Counted from the stretch's first letter, positions 1 to 9,498 are shown. The stretch is 64,000 nucleotides of DNA from Gemmobacter sp. (GCF_034676705.1 NZ_JAUCBS010000013.1:2832501-2896500), one strand, 5' to 3'. The notes: generated by a model not told the origin, from the sequence alone. Made by a program: numbers and translations.

Positions 1-249
1 GGCGTGGCGGTCTGGCTGCGGGCCGATGTCGATCTGCTGTGGCAGCGCGTGCGGCACAAGACCACGCGCCCGCTGCTGCGGACCGCCGATCCCTATGGCA
101 CGCTGAAGACCATGCTGGACTCGCGCGAACCTGTCTATGCCCAGGCCGATCTGGTGGTCGACAGCCTGCCCGGCCTGTCCATCGACGCTATGGCGCACCG
201 GGTGATCGACGCGCTGGAAACCCGGCCCGACGTTCTGGAAAGGAAATAG
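1..249 (+). CDS. aroK: Shikimate kinase, C-terminal part (5' end outside window)
   Basis: The reading frame is open from base 1 and ends 1 base before aroB. It encodes about 82 residues that resemble the C-terminal third of shikimate kinase: the lid-type arginine segment (KTTRPLL) and the closing segment with ADLVVDS. Shikimate kinase phosphorylates shikimate at the 3-OH with ATP in the cytoplasmic chorismate pathway. The P-loop lies upstream of the window and cannot be seen. The aroK-aroB order is common in proteobacteria and supports the call; the two genes are surely cotranscribed. Confidence 0.85.
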   Translation, partial: GVAVWLRADVDLLWQRVRHKTTRPLLRTADPYGTLKTMLDSREPVYAQADLVVDSLPGLSIDAMAHRVIDALETRPDVLERK

Positions 250-250
250 C

Positions 251-1366
251 ATGGTGGCGGATGTGGTGCCCGTGCAGCTTGGCGCGCGGTCCTATCAGGT
301 GCGCATCGGGTCCGGGCTGATCGACCGGGCGGGGGCGGAACTGGCCCCCCTGCTGCGCCGCAAGCGCGTCGCGATCCTGACCGAGGAACGGGTGGCCGCC
401 CGCCACCTGCCCCGCCTGCAAGCCGCGCTGGAGGCCGAGGGCATCGCCCATGCCGCGCTGACCCTGCCGGCGGGCGAGGCGACCAAGGGCTGGGACGGGT
501 TGCGCGCCGCAACTGAATTCTTGTTGGACGAAAAGATCGAACGCCGCGACCTGGTGGTGGCCTTTGGCGGCGGGGTGATCGGCGATCTGGCCGGCTTTGC
601 CGCCGCCATCCTGCGCCGGGGCGTCCGCTTTGCCCAGATCCCCACCACCCTGCTGGCGCAGGTGGACAGTTCGGTCGGCGGCAAGACCGGCATCAACACC
701 CGCCATGGCAAGAACCTGGTGGGCGCGTTCCACCAGCCCTCGCTGGTGCTGGCCGATACCGATGTGCTGGGCACCCTGCCCGCCCGCGACCTGCTGGCCG
801 GCTATGGCGAGGTGGTGAAATACGGTCTGCTGGGCGATGCCGCGTTCTTTGACTGGCTGGAGGGGAACGGCCCCGCCCTGGCCGCCGGCGATGCCGCCGC
901 GCGCCAGCATGCCGTGCGCCGGTCGGTTCAGATGAAGGCCGGCATCGTCGAACGCGACGAAACGGAAGAAGGCGAACGCGCCCTGCTGAACCTGGGCCAT
1001 ACCTTCTGCCACGCCCTGGAGGCCGCCACCGGCTACAGCGACCGGCTGCTGCATGGCGAAGGCGTGGCCATCGGCTGCGCGCTGGCGTTCGAACTGTCGG
1101 CCCGCATGGGCCTGTGTTCGCAAGAGGATCCCTCGCGCCTGCGGGCGCATCTGCGCGCCATGGGCATGAAGGTGGATCTGGCCGACATTCCCGGCACCCT
1201 GCCCGATGCGGCGGCGCTGGTGCGGCTGATGGGGCAGGACAAGAAGGTGGTGGACGGCAAGCTGCGCTTTATCCTGGCGCGCGGAATCGGATCGGCCTTT
1301 GTCGCCGACGATGTGCCGCCCGCGATGGTCGAAACGCTGCTGGCCGAGGCGCTGGCACACCGCTGA
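251..1366 (+). CDS. aroB: 3-dehydroquinate synthase
   Basis: A 371-residue protein, the usual length for AroB, which converts DAHP to 3-dehydroquinate using NAD+ and a divalent metal in the cytoplasm. The NAD-binding glycine motif FGGGVIGDLAGF is at residues 105-116. The three expected metal ligands are visible: E187 in GYGEVVKYG, H250 in LNLGHTFCHALE and H268 in LLHGEG. The conserved QIPTTLLAQVDSSVGGKTG segment follows the NAD loop. It starts 1 base after the aroK stop and is followed 12 bases later by an acyl-CoA racemase-like gene, so all three may share one transcript. Nothing unusual is seen. Confidence 0.97.
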   Translation: MVADVVPVQLGARSYQVRIGSGLIDRAGAELAPLLRRKRVAILTEERVAARHLPRLQAALEAEGIAHAALTLPAGEATKGWDGLRAATEFLLDEKIERRDLVVAFGGGVIGDLAGFAAAILRRGVRFAQIPTTLLAQVDSSVGGKTGINTRHGKNLVGAFHQPSLVLADTDVLGTLPARDLLAGYGEVVKYGLLGDAAFFDWLEGNGPALAAGDAAARQHAVRRSVQMKAGIVERDETEEGERALLNLGHTFCHALEAATGYSDRLLHGEGVAIGCALAFELSARMGLCSQEDPSRLRAHLRAMGMKVDLADIPGTLPDAAALVRLMGQDKKVVDGKLRFILARGIGSAFVADDVPPAMVETLLAEALAHR

Positions 1367-1378
1367 CAGGAGCATCCG

Positions 1379-2482
1379 ATGCTGAACGGCATTCGCGTGG
1401 TGGAATTCGAAGGGCTGGGCCCCGGCCCGTTCTGCGGCATGCTGCTGGCCGATCTGGGGGCCGATGTCATCGTGATCCACCGCCCCACCGCCAACGAGGT
1501 GCCGGGCATGGGCGGCGACAACCTGCTGGATCGTGGCAAGCGGTCCATCACGCTGGATCTGAAGACCCCCGAGGACAAGGCCACCGCGCTGGCCCTGATC
1601 GCCACCGCCGATGCGCTGATCGAAGGCAACCGGCCGGGCGTGATGGAACGGCTGGGCCTTGGCCCGGCCGAATGCCAGGCGGTGAACCCCGCGCTGGTCT
1701 ATGGCCGGATGACCGGCTGGGGCCAGACCGGCCCGCTGGCGCAGGTGGCCGGGCATGACCTGAACTACATCGGCCGGTCCGGCGCGCTGTGGTATGCCGC
1801 CGCCCCCGGCGCGGCGCCGCTGACGCCGCCGACACTGGTCGGCGACATTGGCGGCGGGGCGCTGTATCTGGCGGTCGGGATCCTGTCGGGCGTGCTGAAC
1901 GCGCGCGCCACCGGCACGGGCACCGTGGTGGATGCCGCCATCGTCGATGGATCGGCCCATATGATGGCGCTGCTGATGTCGCTGCGCGCCGCCGGCGGGG
2001 TTGTCACCGAACGCGGGCAAAGCCTGCTGGACGGCCCGCACTGGAGCCGCAGCTACCCCTGCGCCTGCGGGGCCTGGATCGTGGTGCAGGCGCTGGAGCC
2101 CAAGTTCTACCGCCTGTTCCTGCAAGGGCTGGGCCTGGCCGAAGATGCCGACATGATCGCCGGCCACTATGATCGCGCCGCCTGGCCCGGGCTGACCGAC
2201 CGGATCGCGGCACTCTTTGCCAGCCAGCCGCGCGCCCATTGGGAAGCGGTGTTCGCGGCCTCGGACGCCTGCGTGGCGCCCGTGCTGTCGCCCGATCAGG
2301 CCGCGGCCGACCCCCACATCGCCGCCCGCGGCATCTGGAGCGCGGATCCGGTGCAGCCTGCTCCCGCCCCGCGATTCGATGGCCAGCGCCGCAGCCCCGG
2401 CCCGATCCCCGCCCGGGGGGCAAATTCGGCCGAATTGCGGGCCGAACTGGCGAAAAAGTCTGCGGATGGGCAGGTTTCTTGA
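1379..2482 (+). CDS. CaiB/BaiF family protein, alpha-methylacyl-CoA racemase-like
   Basis: A 367-residue member of the CaiB/BaiF (family III CoA-transferase) superfamily. The spacing of H126 (in GHDLNY), D156 (in LVGDIGGG) and E240 (in QALEPKFY) matches the catalytic residues of alpha-methylacyl-CoA racemase, which interconverts R and S 2-methylacyl-CoA esters. The CoA-transferase branch uses an Asp nucleophile in a different context, so racemase activity is the better guess. It lies 12 bases after aroB with an AGGAG-like site before the ATG. Its function is not linked to aromatic biosynthesis and the pairing looks incidental. Confidence 0.82.
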   Translation: MLNGIRVVEFEGLGPGPFCGMLLADLGADVIVIHRPTANEVPGMGGDNLLDRGKRSITLDLKTPEDKATALALIATADALIEGNRPGVMERLGLGPAECQAVNPALVYGRMTGWGQTGPLAQVAGHDLNYIGRSGALWYAAAPGAAPLTPPTLVGDIGGGALYLAVGILSGVLNARATGTGTVVDAAIVDGSAHMMALLMSLRAAGGVVTERGQSLLDGPHWSRSYPCACGAWIVVQALEPKFYRLFLQGLGLAEDADMIAGHYDRAAWPGLTDRIAALFASQPRAHWEAVFAASDACVAPVLSPDQAAADPHIAARGIWSADPVQPAPAPRFDGQRRSPGPIPARGANSAELRAELAKKSADGQVS

Positions 2483-2615
2483 CCTTACGCGCCATTTCCG
2501 ATAACGCCCCCGTAGTGAGGTGCGGGCCCTGCCCCGCATCCCGTCGCCGCCGGGGCGCCCGGAATGCATGCGTCCCATCCCTCTTGCGGTCCGATACCGC
2601 AATTCAAGGACGCCA

Positions 2616-4130
2616 ATGACCAAGTTTTCCGATCTGCAACTGGATCCTCGGGTTCTGCAAGCCGTCGCCGATGCCGGCTATGAAACGCCGACGCCCATTC
2701 AGGCCCAGGCGATTCCCCCCGCCCTGGAAGGGCGCGACGTGCTGGGCATCGCCCAGACCGGCACCGGAAAGACCGCCAGTTTCACCCTGCCGATGATCAC
2801 CCGGCTGGCGAATGGCCGCGCCCGCGCCCGCATGCCGCGCAGCCTGGTGCTGGCGCCCACGCGCGAACTGGCCGCCCAGGTCGCCGAGAATTTCGATGCC
2901 TATACCAAGCATCTGAAGCTGACCAAGGCCCTGCTGATCGGCGGCGTGTCGTTCAAGGAACAGGACGCGCTGATCGACCGCGGCGTCGATGTGCTGATCG
3001 CCACTCCCGGCCGCCTGCTGGACCATTTCGAGCGCGGCAAGCTCTTGCTGACCGGCGTCCAGATCATGGTGGTGGACGAGGCGGACCGCATGCTGGACAT
3101 GGGGTTCATCCCCGATATCGAACGCATCTTCCAGCTGACCCCGTTCACCCGCCAGACCCTGTTCTTCAGCGCCACCATGGCGCCCGAGATCGAGCGGATC
3201 ACCAACACCTTCCTGTCGAACCCGGTCCGGGTGGAAGTGGCGCGTCAGGCGACCACCTCGTCCACGATCGAACAAAAGCTGATGGCCTTTGCCCCCTCGC
3301 GCCGCGACCGGGCCTTTGCCGAAAAGCGCGCCCTGCTGCGCGAACTGATCAAGTCCGAAGGCGACGGGTGCAGCAACGCGATCATCTTCTGCAACCGCAA
3401 GATGGATGTGGATGTGGTGGCCAAATCGCTCAAGGCGCATGGCTTCAACGCGGCGCCGATCCATGGCGATCTGGAACAGTCGGTCCGTACTAAGACGCTG
3501 GATGCCTTCCGCGAAGGCGAACTGCGGCTGCTGGTGGCGTCGGACGTGGCGGCGCGGGGGCTGGACATTCCGGCGGTCAGCCATGTGTTCAACTTCGACG
3601 TGCCCAGCCATGCCGAAGATTACGTCCACCGCATCGGCCGCACCGGCCGTGCTGGCCGGCAGGGCAAGGCGTTCACCATCTCGACCCCGGCCGATGACAA
3701 ATACCTGGGCGCCATCGAATCGCTGATCAAGCAGCCGATCCCGCGCGGCGAAACCCCGGTGATCGAATTCGACGACAGCCCGGATCGCGGCGAACACCGC
3801 CAGCCGCGCTCGCGCCATTCCTCGCGCGACCGCGACCGGGATCGGTCCTCGCGCAGCGACCGCGCGCCCCGTGCCGAACCCGTTGCCGCCGCCGCGCCCG
3901 AGGCCGAGGTTGCCGCAGCTCCGCGTCGTGAGGAGTCGCGCCGCGAGGAAACCCGGCGCGAGGAACCGCGCCGTGACGACCGCCGCGAACCGCGCCGCGA
4001 TGATCGCCGCGACCGCCGCCGTGATGAAGGCCCGTCGGTGGCCGGCATGGGCGATCATGTGCCGGATTTCATCCTGCGCAGCTTTGCCCGCGCCGCCGCC
4101 ATGGAAACCGCCGAGGACGCGGCAGAGTAA
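2616..4130 (+). CDS. DEAD-box ATP-dependent RNA helicase
   Basis: A 504-residue RNA helicase of the RhlE/DeaD type. Visible motifs in order: Q motif (TPIQAQAIP), Walker A AQTGTGKT, PTREL, DEAD within VDEADRMLD, SAT, DVAARGLDIP and HRIGRTGRAGR. The last quarter is an Arg/Glu/Asp-rich low-complexity tail with repeated RREE, RRDD and RREP units, typical of RNA-binding tails in this group. The ATG at 2616 was preferred to upstream in-frame codons because AAGGA lies about 7 bases upstream and the protein then begins MTKFSDLQLDPRVL. A role in ribosome assembly or mRNA turnover at low temperature is family knowledge. Confidence 0.93.
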   Translation: MTKFSDLQLDPRVLQAVADAGYETPTPIQAQAIPPALEGRDVLGIAQTGTGKTASFTLPMITRLANGRARARMPRSLVLAPTRELAAQVAENFDAYTKHLKLTKALLIGGVSFKEQDALIDRGVDVLIATPGRLLDHFERGKLLLTGVQIMVVDEADRMLDMGFIPDIERIFQLTPFTRQTLFFSATMAPEIERITNTFLSNPVRVEVARQATTSSTIEQKLMAFAPSRRDRAFAEKRALLRELIKSEGDGCSNAIIFCNRKMDVDVVAKSLKAHGFNAAPIHGDLEQSVRTKTLDAFREGELRLLVASDVAARGLDIPAVSHVFNFDVPSHAEDYVHRIGRTGRAGRQGKAFTISTPADDKYLGAIESLIKQPIPRGETPVIEFDDSPDRGEHRQPRSRHSSRDRDRDRSSRSDRAPRAEPVAAAAPEAEVAAAPRREESRREETRREEPRRDDRREPRRDDRRDRRRDEGPSVAGMGDHVPDFILRSFARAAAMETAEDAAE

Positions 4131-4154
4131 TCTGCCCGCCACAGCCATCGAAAA

Positions 4155-4182
4155 GGCCCGCCCCGGCTTTCCGGCGCGGGTC
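4155..4182. terminator. Hairpin terminator after the helicase gene
   Basis: An inverted repeat with a 4-bp inner GC stem (CCGG), a CTTT loop, one C-C mismatch and an outer GGCCCG/CGGGTC stem follows the helicase stop by about 24 bases. Short T runs follow. It lies between convergent genes (helicase and RTX protease) and may serve both. Confidence 0.5.
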
Positions 4183-4214
4183 ATTTCATCTGGTCGCAGA
4201 CCCCGGCAAGCCGG

Positions 4215-5864
4215 TCACAGCAGATCCAGCGCGCCGACCAGTCCGGCCAGACCGCCGGCACCGACCACCACGATCACCGTTCCCGCCGCACCGAAATCCA
4301 GCACCGCATCGCCTGCTGCATTCACGCGACCAAACAGGTCAACGACCTGCTGCCGCGACAGCCCGCCATGCTCGGCCAGCCAGTGCCCACGGCCCACCGC
4401 GATCCGATCGGCTTCGGCCAGCGAAAAATCCTCGATCCGGTTCCAGCCCGCACCGCGCCAGAATTCAAAACGGTCCGCCCCGGTCCCGCCCCACAGCCGG
4501 TCAAACCCCGGCCCTGCCACGATGGTATCATTGCCAAAGTCGCCATAGGCCAGGTCGTTGCCTTGACCAAGAAAGATCAGGTCGGCACCTTCGAGAGACT
4601 CGACGGTATCGTTCCCCGTGCCGCCATAGATCGTGTCGGATCCGCCCTGCCCCTTGATCCAGTCGTCGCCGGCACCACCGCCGGCGATATCGCCCCAGTT
4701 TGAGGTAAACAGCCGATCCTTTCCATCGCCGCCCCACAACTGGTTGCCGGTGCCGCTGTTGGCCTGGATCAGGTCATTCCCGGCACCGCCGCCCAGAATA
4801 TCCTGCCCGCTGCCGCCGAACAGGCTGTCGTCCCCGGCGCCGGCCCAGACCTCGTTGTCGCCAGCCGACAGCATCACCTGATCGTCGCCGTCACCACCCC
4901 AGACCGTATCGTGCCCCGGCCACCACATGGCCCCCTGCACCAGATCATCGCCCGCGCCGCCGGCCAGCAGGTTGTTCCCGGCACCGCCTTGCAGGGTATC
5001 GTTGCCGCCCCCGCCGTAAAGCGTGTCGTTGCCCTGCAACCCGATGATCAGGTCGTTGCCGGCACCCGCCGACAAGACCCCGGCCGTGCGCAGCCCGATC
5101 ACCGTATCGTCACCCGCGCCCGCCGTCAGCCAGAACACCTCGCCCGCCATGCCCCAGTCCCAGCCGCTGCTTTGGCCCGGCCGGCCATAGATGTATTGCA
5201 GCGCCATGACATCCAGCGGCGCAAAGGTCGTCGCTCCATTGCCCAACCCGTCGTAGGACATCAGCGTCTGCGAAGCCGTGTCCAGATCCGCCGCCAGTTG
5301 CAAAGACCCCTCGAACGGGTGCTTCAGCCCCACGGCATGGCCCAGTTCGTGCAGCAGCACCTGATAGGCCCAGCTGCCGGGCTGAAAGCCGCCGGTCTGG
5401 TCGATGACCATATAGGCGGTGTCCGCGCCCGAATAATCGCTGACCCACGGGTAATGCGCCCAGCCGCCATAGGGCGATCCCGAGGTGCCGAATACCTGCA
5501 CCATCGCCTCCTCGCCCGAGGTCTCGACGAATGTAACGCCGGTCACCGCCGACATCGCCGCCATGGCCTGACGGGTGCTGTCGCGCTGCGTTGCATCAAA
5601 GCTCCAGTAGCCGCTGTTTTCATAGGGCGAATAGCTGTCGCGCGACGGCAATTCGGCGTTTTCCAGAAAGCTGTACGATACGAAGACCTGCGTCCCCAGC
5701 GAGGCCAATACGTTGAACCGGCTTTCGGGATATTCCAGATAGGCCAGCAGCGCAGTGAAATCCCGCACGGTTCTGACATCCGCCGCAGGCATAAGGCCCG
5801 CCGCAGGCGGAGTGTCGCAGCCATCAACTCCGGTGCAGGACCACTGAAAACAGGCAAGGCACAT
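4215..5864 (-). CDS. RTX metzincin protease, serralysin-like (M10 family)
   Basis: About 549 residues. A metzincin zinc-binding motif HELGHAVGLKHP is at residues 172-182, followed by a Met-turn candidate (LMSYDG). The C-terminal half carries many glycine-aspartate nonapeptides of the RTX type (GGxGNDxL and variants) that bind calcium, ending in a hydrophobic tail. No Sec signal is seen, which fits secretion by a type I system reading a C-terminal signal; no type I genes are in the window. The ATG at 5864 is preferred because AGGGA lies 8 bases upstream and the protein begins with a Cys-rich MCLACF segment. An ATG at 5792 is an alternative. It is divergent from the Hint gene. Confidence 0.88.
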   Translation of the reverse strand: MCLACFQWSCTGVDGCDTPPAAGLMPAADVRTVRDFTALLAYLEYPESRFNVLASLGTQVFVSYSFLENAELPSRDSYSPYENSGYWSFDATQRDSTRQAMAAMSAVTGVTFVETSGEEAMVQVFGTSGSPYGGWAHYPWVSDYSGADTAYMVIDQTGGFQPGSWAYQVLLHELGHAVGLKHPFEGSLQLAADLDTASQTLMSYDGLGNGATTFAPLDVMALQYIYGRPGQSSGWDWGMAGEVFWLTAGAGDDTVIGLRTAGVLSAGAGNDLIIGLQGNDTLYGGGGNDTLQGGAGNNLLAGGAGDDLVQGAMWWPGHDTVWGGDGDDQVMLSAGDNEVWAGAGDDSLFGGSGQDILGGGAGNDLIQANSGTGNQLWGGDGKDRLFTSNWGDIAGGGAGDDWIKGQGGSDTIYGGTGNDTVESLEGADLIFLGQGNDLAYGDFGNDTIVAGPGFDRLWGGTGADRFEFWRGAGWNRIEDFSLAEADRIAVGRGHWLAEHGGLSRQQVVDLFGRVNAAGDAVLDFGAAGTVIVVVGAGGLAGLVGALDLL

Positions 5865-6302
5865 TCTGGAAATCCCTGGACATATGAAACCGACGGCATG
5901 GCAACGCCCCTGCCGCCTTGTGCGCCATGGGCAGCGCGGTGCATCGGGCCACTTCCCGCACGCCATGACAGCCGGAAACTGCCAGCGGCATGGCTGCCGA
6001 TGCAAGCGAGATCATGGGGATTCGCAATTTTTTCCGGCAGCCATGGCCCGCAGGGCCCCGCCCCCACCCGCGTGGCCGCCATCCGGGCCAACAGGCAGGA
6101 ATTCGCTGGATTATCCTGCCCAATGCCCGGGTGGATCCCGGCTGTCCGGCCACGACAGGCGGTCTGCCTTATCCCGTTTCAGGCGATTTCGGGATTTCCC
6201 GCACCATCACGGGCAGAGTCTGCTTGATCCAGCTATTGCATTGCACAATTCTCTCGGCACAAAATTGCCTACCCCGCCATGTGGGCCACAAAGGGACACC
6301 GA
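5865..6302. promoter_or_regulatory. Divergent intergenic region between protease and Hint gene
   Basis: 438 bases with no convincing gene. The open frames here have atypical composition. The part near 6180-6290 is less GC-rich than the flanking genes. Promoters for both secreted-protein genes must lie here, but I cannot place a -35/-10 pair with confidence. Confidence 0.5.
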
Positions 6303-7628
6303 ATGCCAGCCGTTACCAGTCATATCGTTCCGCTGACCTATGATCCGTCGACGTCGACCTATACCGTCAGCTCCGCGCCAGTTCAGATCGACTACACCAC
6401 CGACGAAAAGACACCGGACGATGGCGTCGCTCAGGTCGGAGAAGCGCTGGTCGCTGCCAGAATCGATCCTCCTCCCGCGTCATTTGACCTGAGCTATTAT
6501 GGAACGGCTCATCTGGGCCTGATTATCACCAACGAAGGTAATTACTATCTGCTCACCAACGTCTCGTCCATTACCCCCGGCACCGTGCTGACCGGGTTTT
6601 CCGCCACGGATTTCGACCTGGACAGCCCGGTTCCCTGCTTCCTCGCCGGCACGATGATCGCCACCCGCCGCGGCCCCGTCGCGGTCGAGACGCTGGCCGA
6701 CGACGACGAGGTCGCAACCCTGTCCGGCGGCTTCCGCCCGGTGCGCTGGATCGGCCGCCGGCGGATCAGCGAGGGGCTGGCCGCCCGCACCCCCGGACGC
6801 CACCTGCCGATCTGCATTGCCGCCGGTGCCATGGGCCCCGGCCTGCCTGCCCGCACCCTGTGGCTGTCGCCCGAACATTGCCTGCATCACGATGGCGCCC
6901 TGATCCCGGCCAAGATGCTGGTGAACGGCACAACCGTCACGCAGCGCCACCCCGGCCGGCCCATCGACTATGTCCATGTTCTGCTTGATGAGCATGACGT
7001 GATCCTGTCCGAGGGCGTGGCCTCGGAAAGCTATCTGCCGGCGACGAACGAATTCGGCTTTGCCAACCGCGACAGCTTTCCGGCCAACGTGGCACGGGTC
7101 GCCGATGCGACGGCGGCCTGCCTGCAGGTGCGCCCGCACGGGGCCGAAGCCGACGCGCTGGCAACCCTGCTGCGCGCCCGCGCCGCCGAACTGGGCCACA
7201 GCTTCACCACCAGCGCCGACCTGCACCTGCTGGCCGACGGCCAGACGGTGCTGCCGCAGGTCGATGGCAACCGGCACCGCTTTGCCCTGACCGACCGCCC
7301 TGCCAGCCTGATCATCGCCTCGCGCGCGGCAGCGCCGATCTGGTCAGGCGCCGCCAGCCGCGACCGCCGCCTGCTGGGCGTGGCGCTGAAAACGGTAGAG
7401 CTGGAGGCAGGCGGCACCCGGATCAGCATCCCTCACGACAGCGACGCCCTTGCCCAGGGCTTTCACGCGGCCGAGCCGCATCATCGCTGGACCGACGGCG
7501 CCGCGCATATCCCCGCCGCCCTGCTGGCCTCGCTGCCGCCGGGCTCGCTGACCGTGACCCTGACCATCGGCCGCACCGGCCTGAGCTATCCGGTGGCGGC
7601 ACGGGCCGACACCGCCAGCGCCGCCTGA
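6303..7628 (+). CDS. Hint_2 domain (hedgehog/intein-type) protein
   Basis: A 441-residue protein. The Hint domain starts near C112 (PCFLAGTMIATRRGPVAVE) and resembles the Hint_2 family common in Rhodobacterales secreted proteins. It includes the LSPEHCL segment expected in the block with the catalytic His. The first 105 residues are Ser/Thr/Asp-rich and could be a beta-type passenger. The rest is a predicted beta-rich region ending in a short Ala-rich tail. No signal peptide is visible. The ATG at 6303 has AAGGGAC about 5 bases upstream. Hint domains can self-process; whether this one does is not known. It is transcribed away from the RTX protease, and the two could be co-secreted. Confidence 0.85.
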   Translation: MPAVTSHIVPLTYDPSTSTYTVSSAPVQIDYTTDEKTPDDGVAQVGEALVAARIDPPPASFDLSYYGTAHLGLIITNEGNYYLLTNVSSITPGTVLTGFSATDFDLDSPVPCFLAGTMIATRRGPVAVETLADDDEVATLSGGFRPVRWIGRRRISEGLAARTPGRHLPICIAAGAMGPGLPARTLWLSPEHCLHHDGALIPAKMLVNGTTVTQRHPGRPIDYVHVLLDEHDVILSEGVASESYLPATNEFGFANRDSFPANVARVADATAACLQVRPHGAEADALATLLRARAAELGHSFTTSADLHLLADGQTVLPQVDGNRHRFALTDRPASLIIASRAAAPIWSGAASRDRRLLGVALKTVELEAGGTRISIPHDSDALAQGFHAAEPHHRWTDGAAHIPAALLASLPPGSLTVTLTIGRTGLSYPVAARADTASAA

Positions 7629-7647
7629 GCCGCACCGATCGCACGAG

Positions 7648-7675
7648 CAAGGCGCGGGGGCCGAGCCGCGCCTTG
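7648..7675 (+). terminator. Hairpin terminator after Hint gene
   Basis: A perfect 10-bp inverted repeat, CAAGGCGCGG and CCGCGCCTTG, with an 8-base loop, lies 20 bases after the Hint gene stop. It lacks a clear T run. Confidence 0.5.
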
Positions 7676-8202
7676 CCGATTCCGGCAGGGGCCCAGCCCC
7701 CGGGCGCGCGGCAACCGCCCCGGATCGCCCGGACCTCGGCCCCCATATTGGCGACCTGCCACCGCCGGCAGCTGTCGTGCAGTGCCGCAATCCGGCACTC
7801 ACCTCAGGATGCGGCAATGCCTATGCGGTCGCCCTGTTCCCACGTGACGGCACATCGAACGCCTGGGTGCTGCCCGGCCGCATGACGGCGATGCTGCGCC
7901 GACGCTGGGGCCTCTTGGAGCAGCGAATGGAGAGTTGAGCGGCCCGGCATCTTTGTCCGAAGCCATTGAATTCATCGGTGACGAGCTGCATCCACGAAGG
8001 TCCGGCCGGGGCCGCCTCTCAATTGCCTGCGATGCCGCATTGCAGCATTGCAGCATTTCTCAAGGCGACCATCCAGACGCAGTGCGGTCGTTCGAGGCAG
8101 GGCCGGACCATCATGGCATCGCGCCGATCCTGCACTGCACCCCTGTCAGGGTCCACACAAACCAGCTAACAGGTGGCCGTTCAGGCTCGTGAAGGGGACA
8201 GA
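7676..8202. other. Non-coding stretch, no recognisable gene
   Basis: 527 bases without a gene I can support. Short frames are present (for example one ending at 7938) but none resembles a known family. A short tandem repeat, GCATTGCA-type units, is at 8037-8057. The last bases hold the ribosome-binding site of the SDR gene (AAGGGGACAG before 8203). Confidence 0.5.
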
Positions 8203-9498
8203 ATGCGCAAGGCTGTCGTGCTGGGTGGCTATGGTCTGATCGGCGCGGCATGCATGCGGGCCCTCGCCTCGGCTGGCTTTGCGGTGACGGGCGTCGGGCG
8301 GTCGCGGCGGGCAGCGCTGACTTCGAACCCGGATGCGGCTTGGGTGATCCGCGACATTCCCTCCATCGAGGTTGCCGAGTGGCGAGAACTGCTTGCCGAT
8401 GCGGATGTCGTCGTGAATGCCGCAGGCGCGTTGCAGGACGGTGCCCGCGACGATCTGGAGGCGATCCACGTGACGACGGTGTCCCGTCTTGTCGAGGCGG
8501 CAAGAGGTTTGGCCCTGCGCATCGTGCAAATCTCGGCAGCGGGGGTGAGCCCCCGGGCATCCACGGAATTCTTCCGGTCAAAAGCTCGTGGCGATGCAAT
8601 CCTGGCCGGGGGCGCTCAGAATTGGGTGATCCTTCGGCCGGTGCTGGTGCTCTCCCCCGAGGCCTATGGCGGCACGGCGCTGCTGCGGGGCATGGCGGGG
8701 CTGCCACTGGTCCTGCCACGCGTTCTGCCAGAGATACAGGTGCAGACCGTTCATATCGATGATCTTGCAGAGGCAGTTGTCGCGGCGGGGAAGCGAGACG
8801 TGCCGTCCGGCCTTGTCGCCGACTTGACCGAGCCGGGCATGCAGAGCTTTGCAACGCTCGTTGACCGCGTCCGGCACTGGCAGGGTTTCCCGCCGCCGCG
8901 TTTCCGCCCGGCATTGCCCGATGCGGTGTTGCGCGTGATCGGGCGCGGTGCCGATGTGTTGGGCCATCTGGGCTGGCGTTCACCGCTGCGCACCACGGCA
9001 TTGCAGGCGCTGTCGGATGGGATTCAGGGCGATCCGGCCGCATGGCAGAAGGCGGGGGGCAAGCCCTGTAGGCCTCTTTCGGCGATCTTGGAAAGTCTGC
9101 CTGCAACCCGGCAGGAGAGGCTCTTCGCCCGGTTCTATTTCCTGCTGCCGCTTGCCATTGCTGTGCTGGCCTTGTTCTGGTGTGCCTCGGGGGGGATTAC
9201 ACTGATCAACCCGGATCGCGCCATGAATGTCCTCGAAGGACGAGACGTCCCGAGATGGATCGCTCTGCCGACGGCATTTGGCGGGGCGCTGGCAGATATC
9301 CTGCTGGGGCTGGGAATCTGCTGGCGTCCCCTGGCAAGACTGGCGGCTCTGGGCATGATCGGGCTGTCTGCGATCTATCTTGCGGGTAGTCTGGTGATGG
9401 CCCCTGATCTTTGGATGGATCCGCTGGGACCGATGGCGAAGGTCTTTCCCGGTATGGCGCTGGCCGCCATGGTCGCGCTGCTGCTGGAGGAGCGATGA
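8203..9498 (+). CDS. SDR-family NAD(P)-binding protein fused to a DoxX-like membrane domain
   Basis: A 431-residue fusion. The N-terminal 300 residues are an extended short-chain dehydrogenase/epimerase domain with the nucleotide-binding motif GGYGLIG at residues 8-14. The C-terminal 120 residues contain about four hydrophobic helices like the DoxX-like membrane family. The ATG at 8203 follows AAGGGG. The next gene, a DUF2269 membrane protein, overlaps by 4 bases (ATGA). Family knowledge suggests a membrane-tethered oxidoreductase acting on a quinone or lipid-like substrate, but the substrate is unknown. A downstream IS30 fragment suggests the locus borders an exchange point. Confidence 0.82.
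   Translation: MRKAVVLGGYGLIGAACMRALASAGFAVTGVGRSRRAALTSNPDAAWVIRDIPSIEVAEWRELLADADVVVNAAGALQDGARDDLEAIHVTTVSRLVEAARGLALRIVQISAAGVSPRASTEFFRSKARGDAILAGGAQNWVILRPVLVLSPEAYGGTALLRGMAGLPLVLPRVLPEIQVQTVHIDDLAEAVVAAGKRDVPSGLVADLTEPGMQSFATLVDRVRHWQGFPPPRFRPALPDAVLRVIGRGADVLGHLGWRSPLRTTALQALSDGIQGDPAAWQKAGGKPCRPLSAILESLPATRQERLFARFYFLLPLAIAVLALFWCASGGITLINPDRAMNVLEGRDVPRWIALPTAFGGALADILLGLGICWRPLARLAALGMIGLSAIYLAGSLVMAPDLWMDPLGPMAKVFPGMALAAMVALLLEER

Noticed and set aside
188..2623. 811-residue minus-strand frame over aroB and the racemase gene
   Set aside because: Antisense of two genes with complete catalytic motifs.
4690..5120. Repeated units that could suggest a CRISPR or satellite array
   Set aside because: They are RTX nonapeptide codons of the protease in frame, not spaced identical repeats. 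No CRISPR array or cas gene is seen in the window.
7935..8192. 85-residue frame before the SDR gene
   Set aside because: No family resemblance, atypical composition and no ribosome-binding site.
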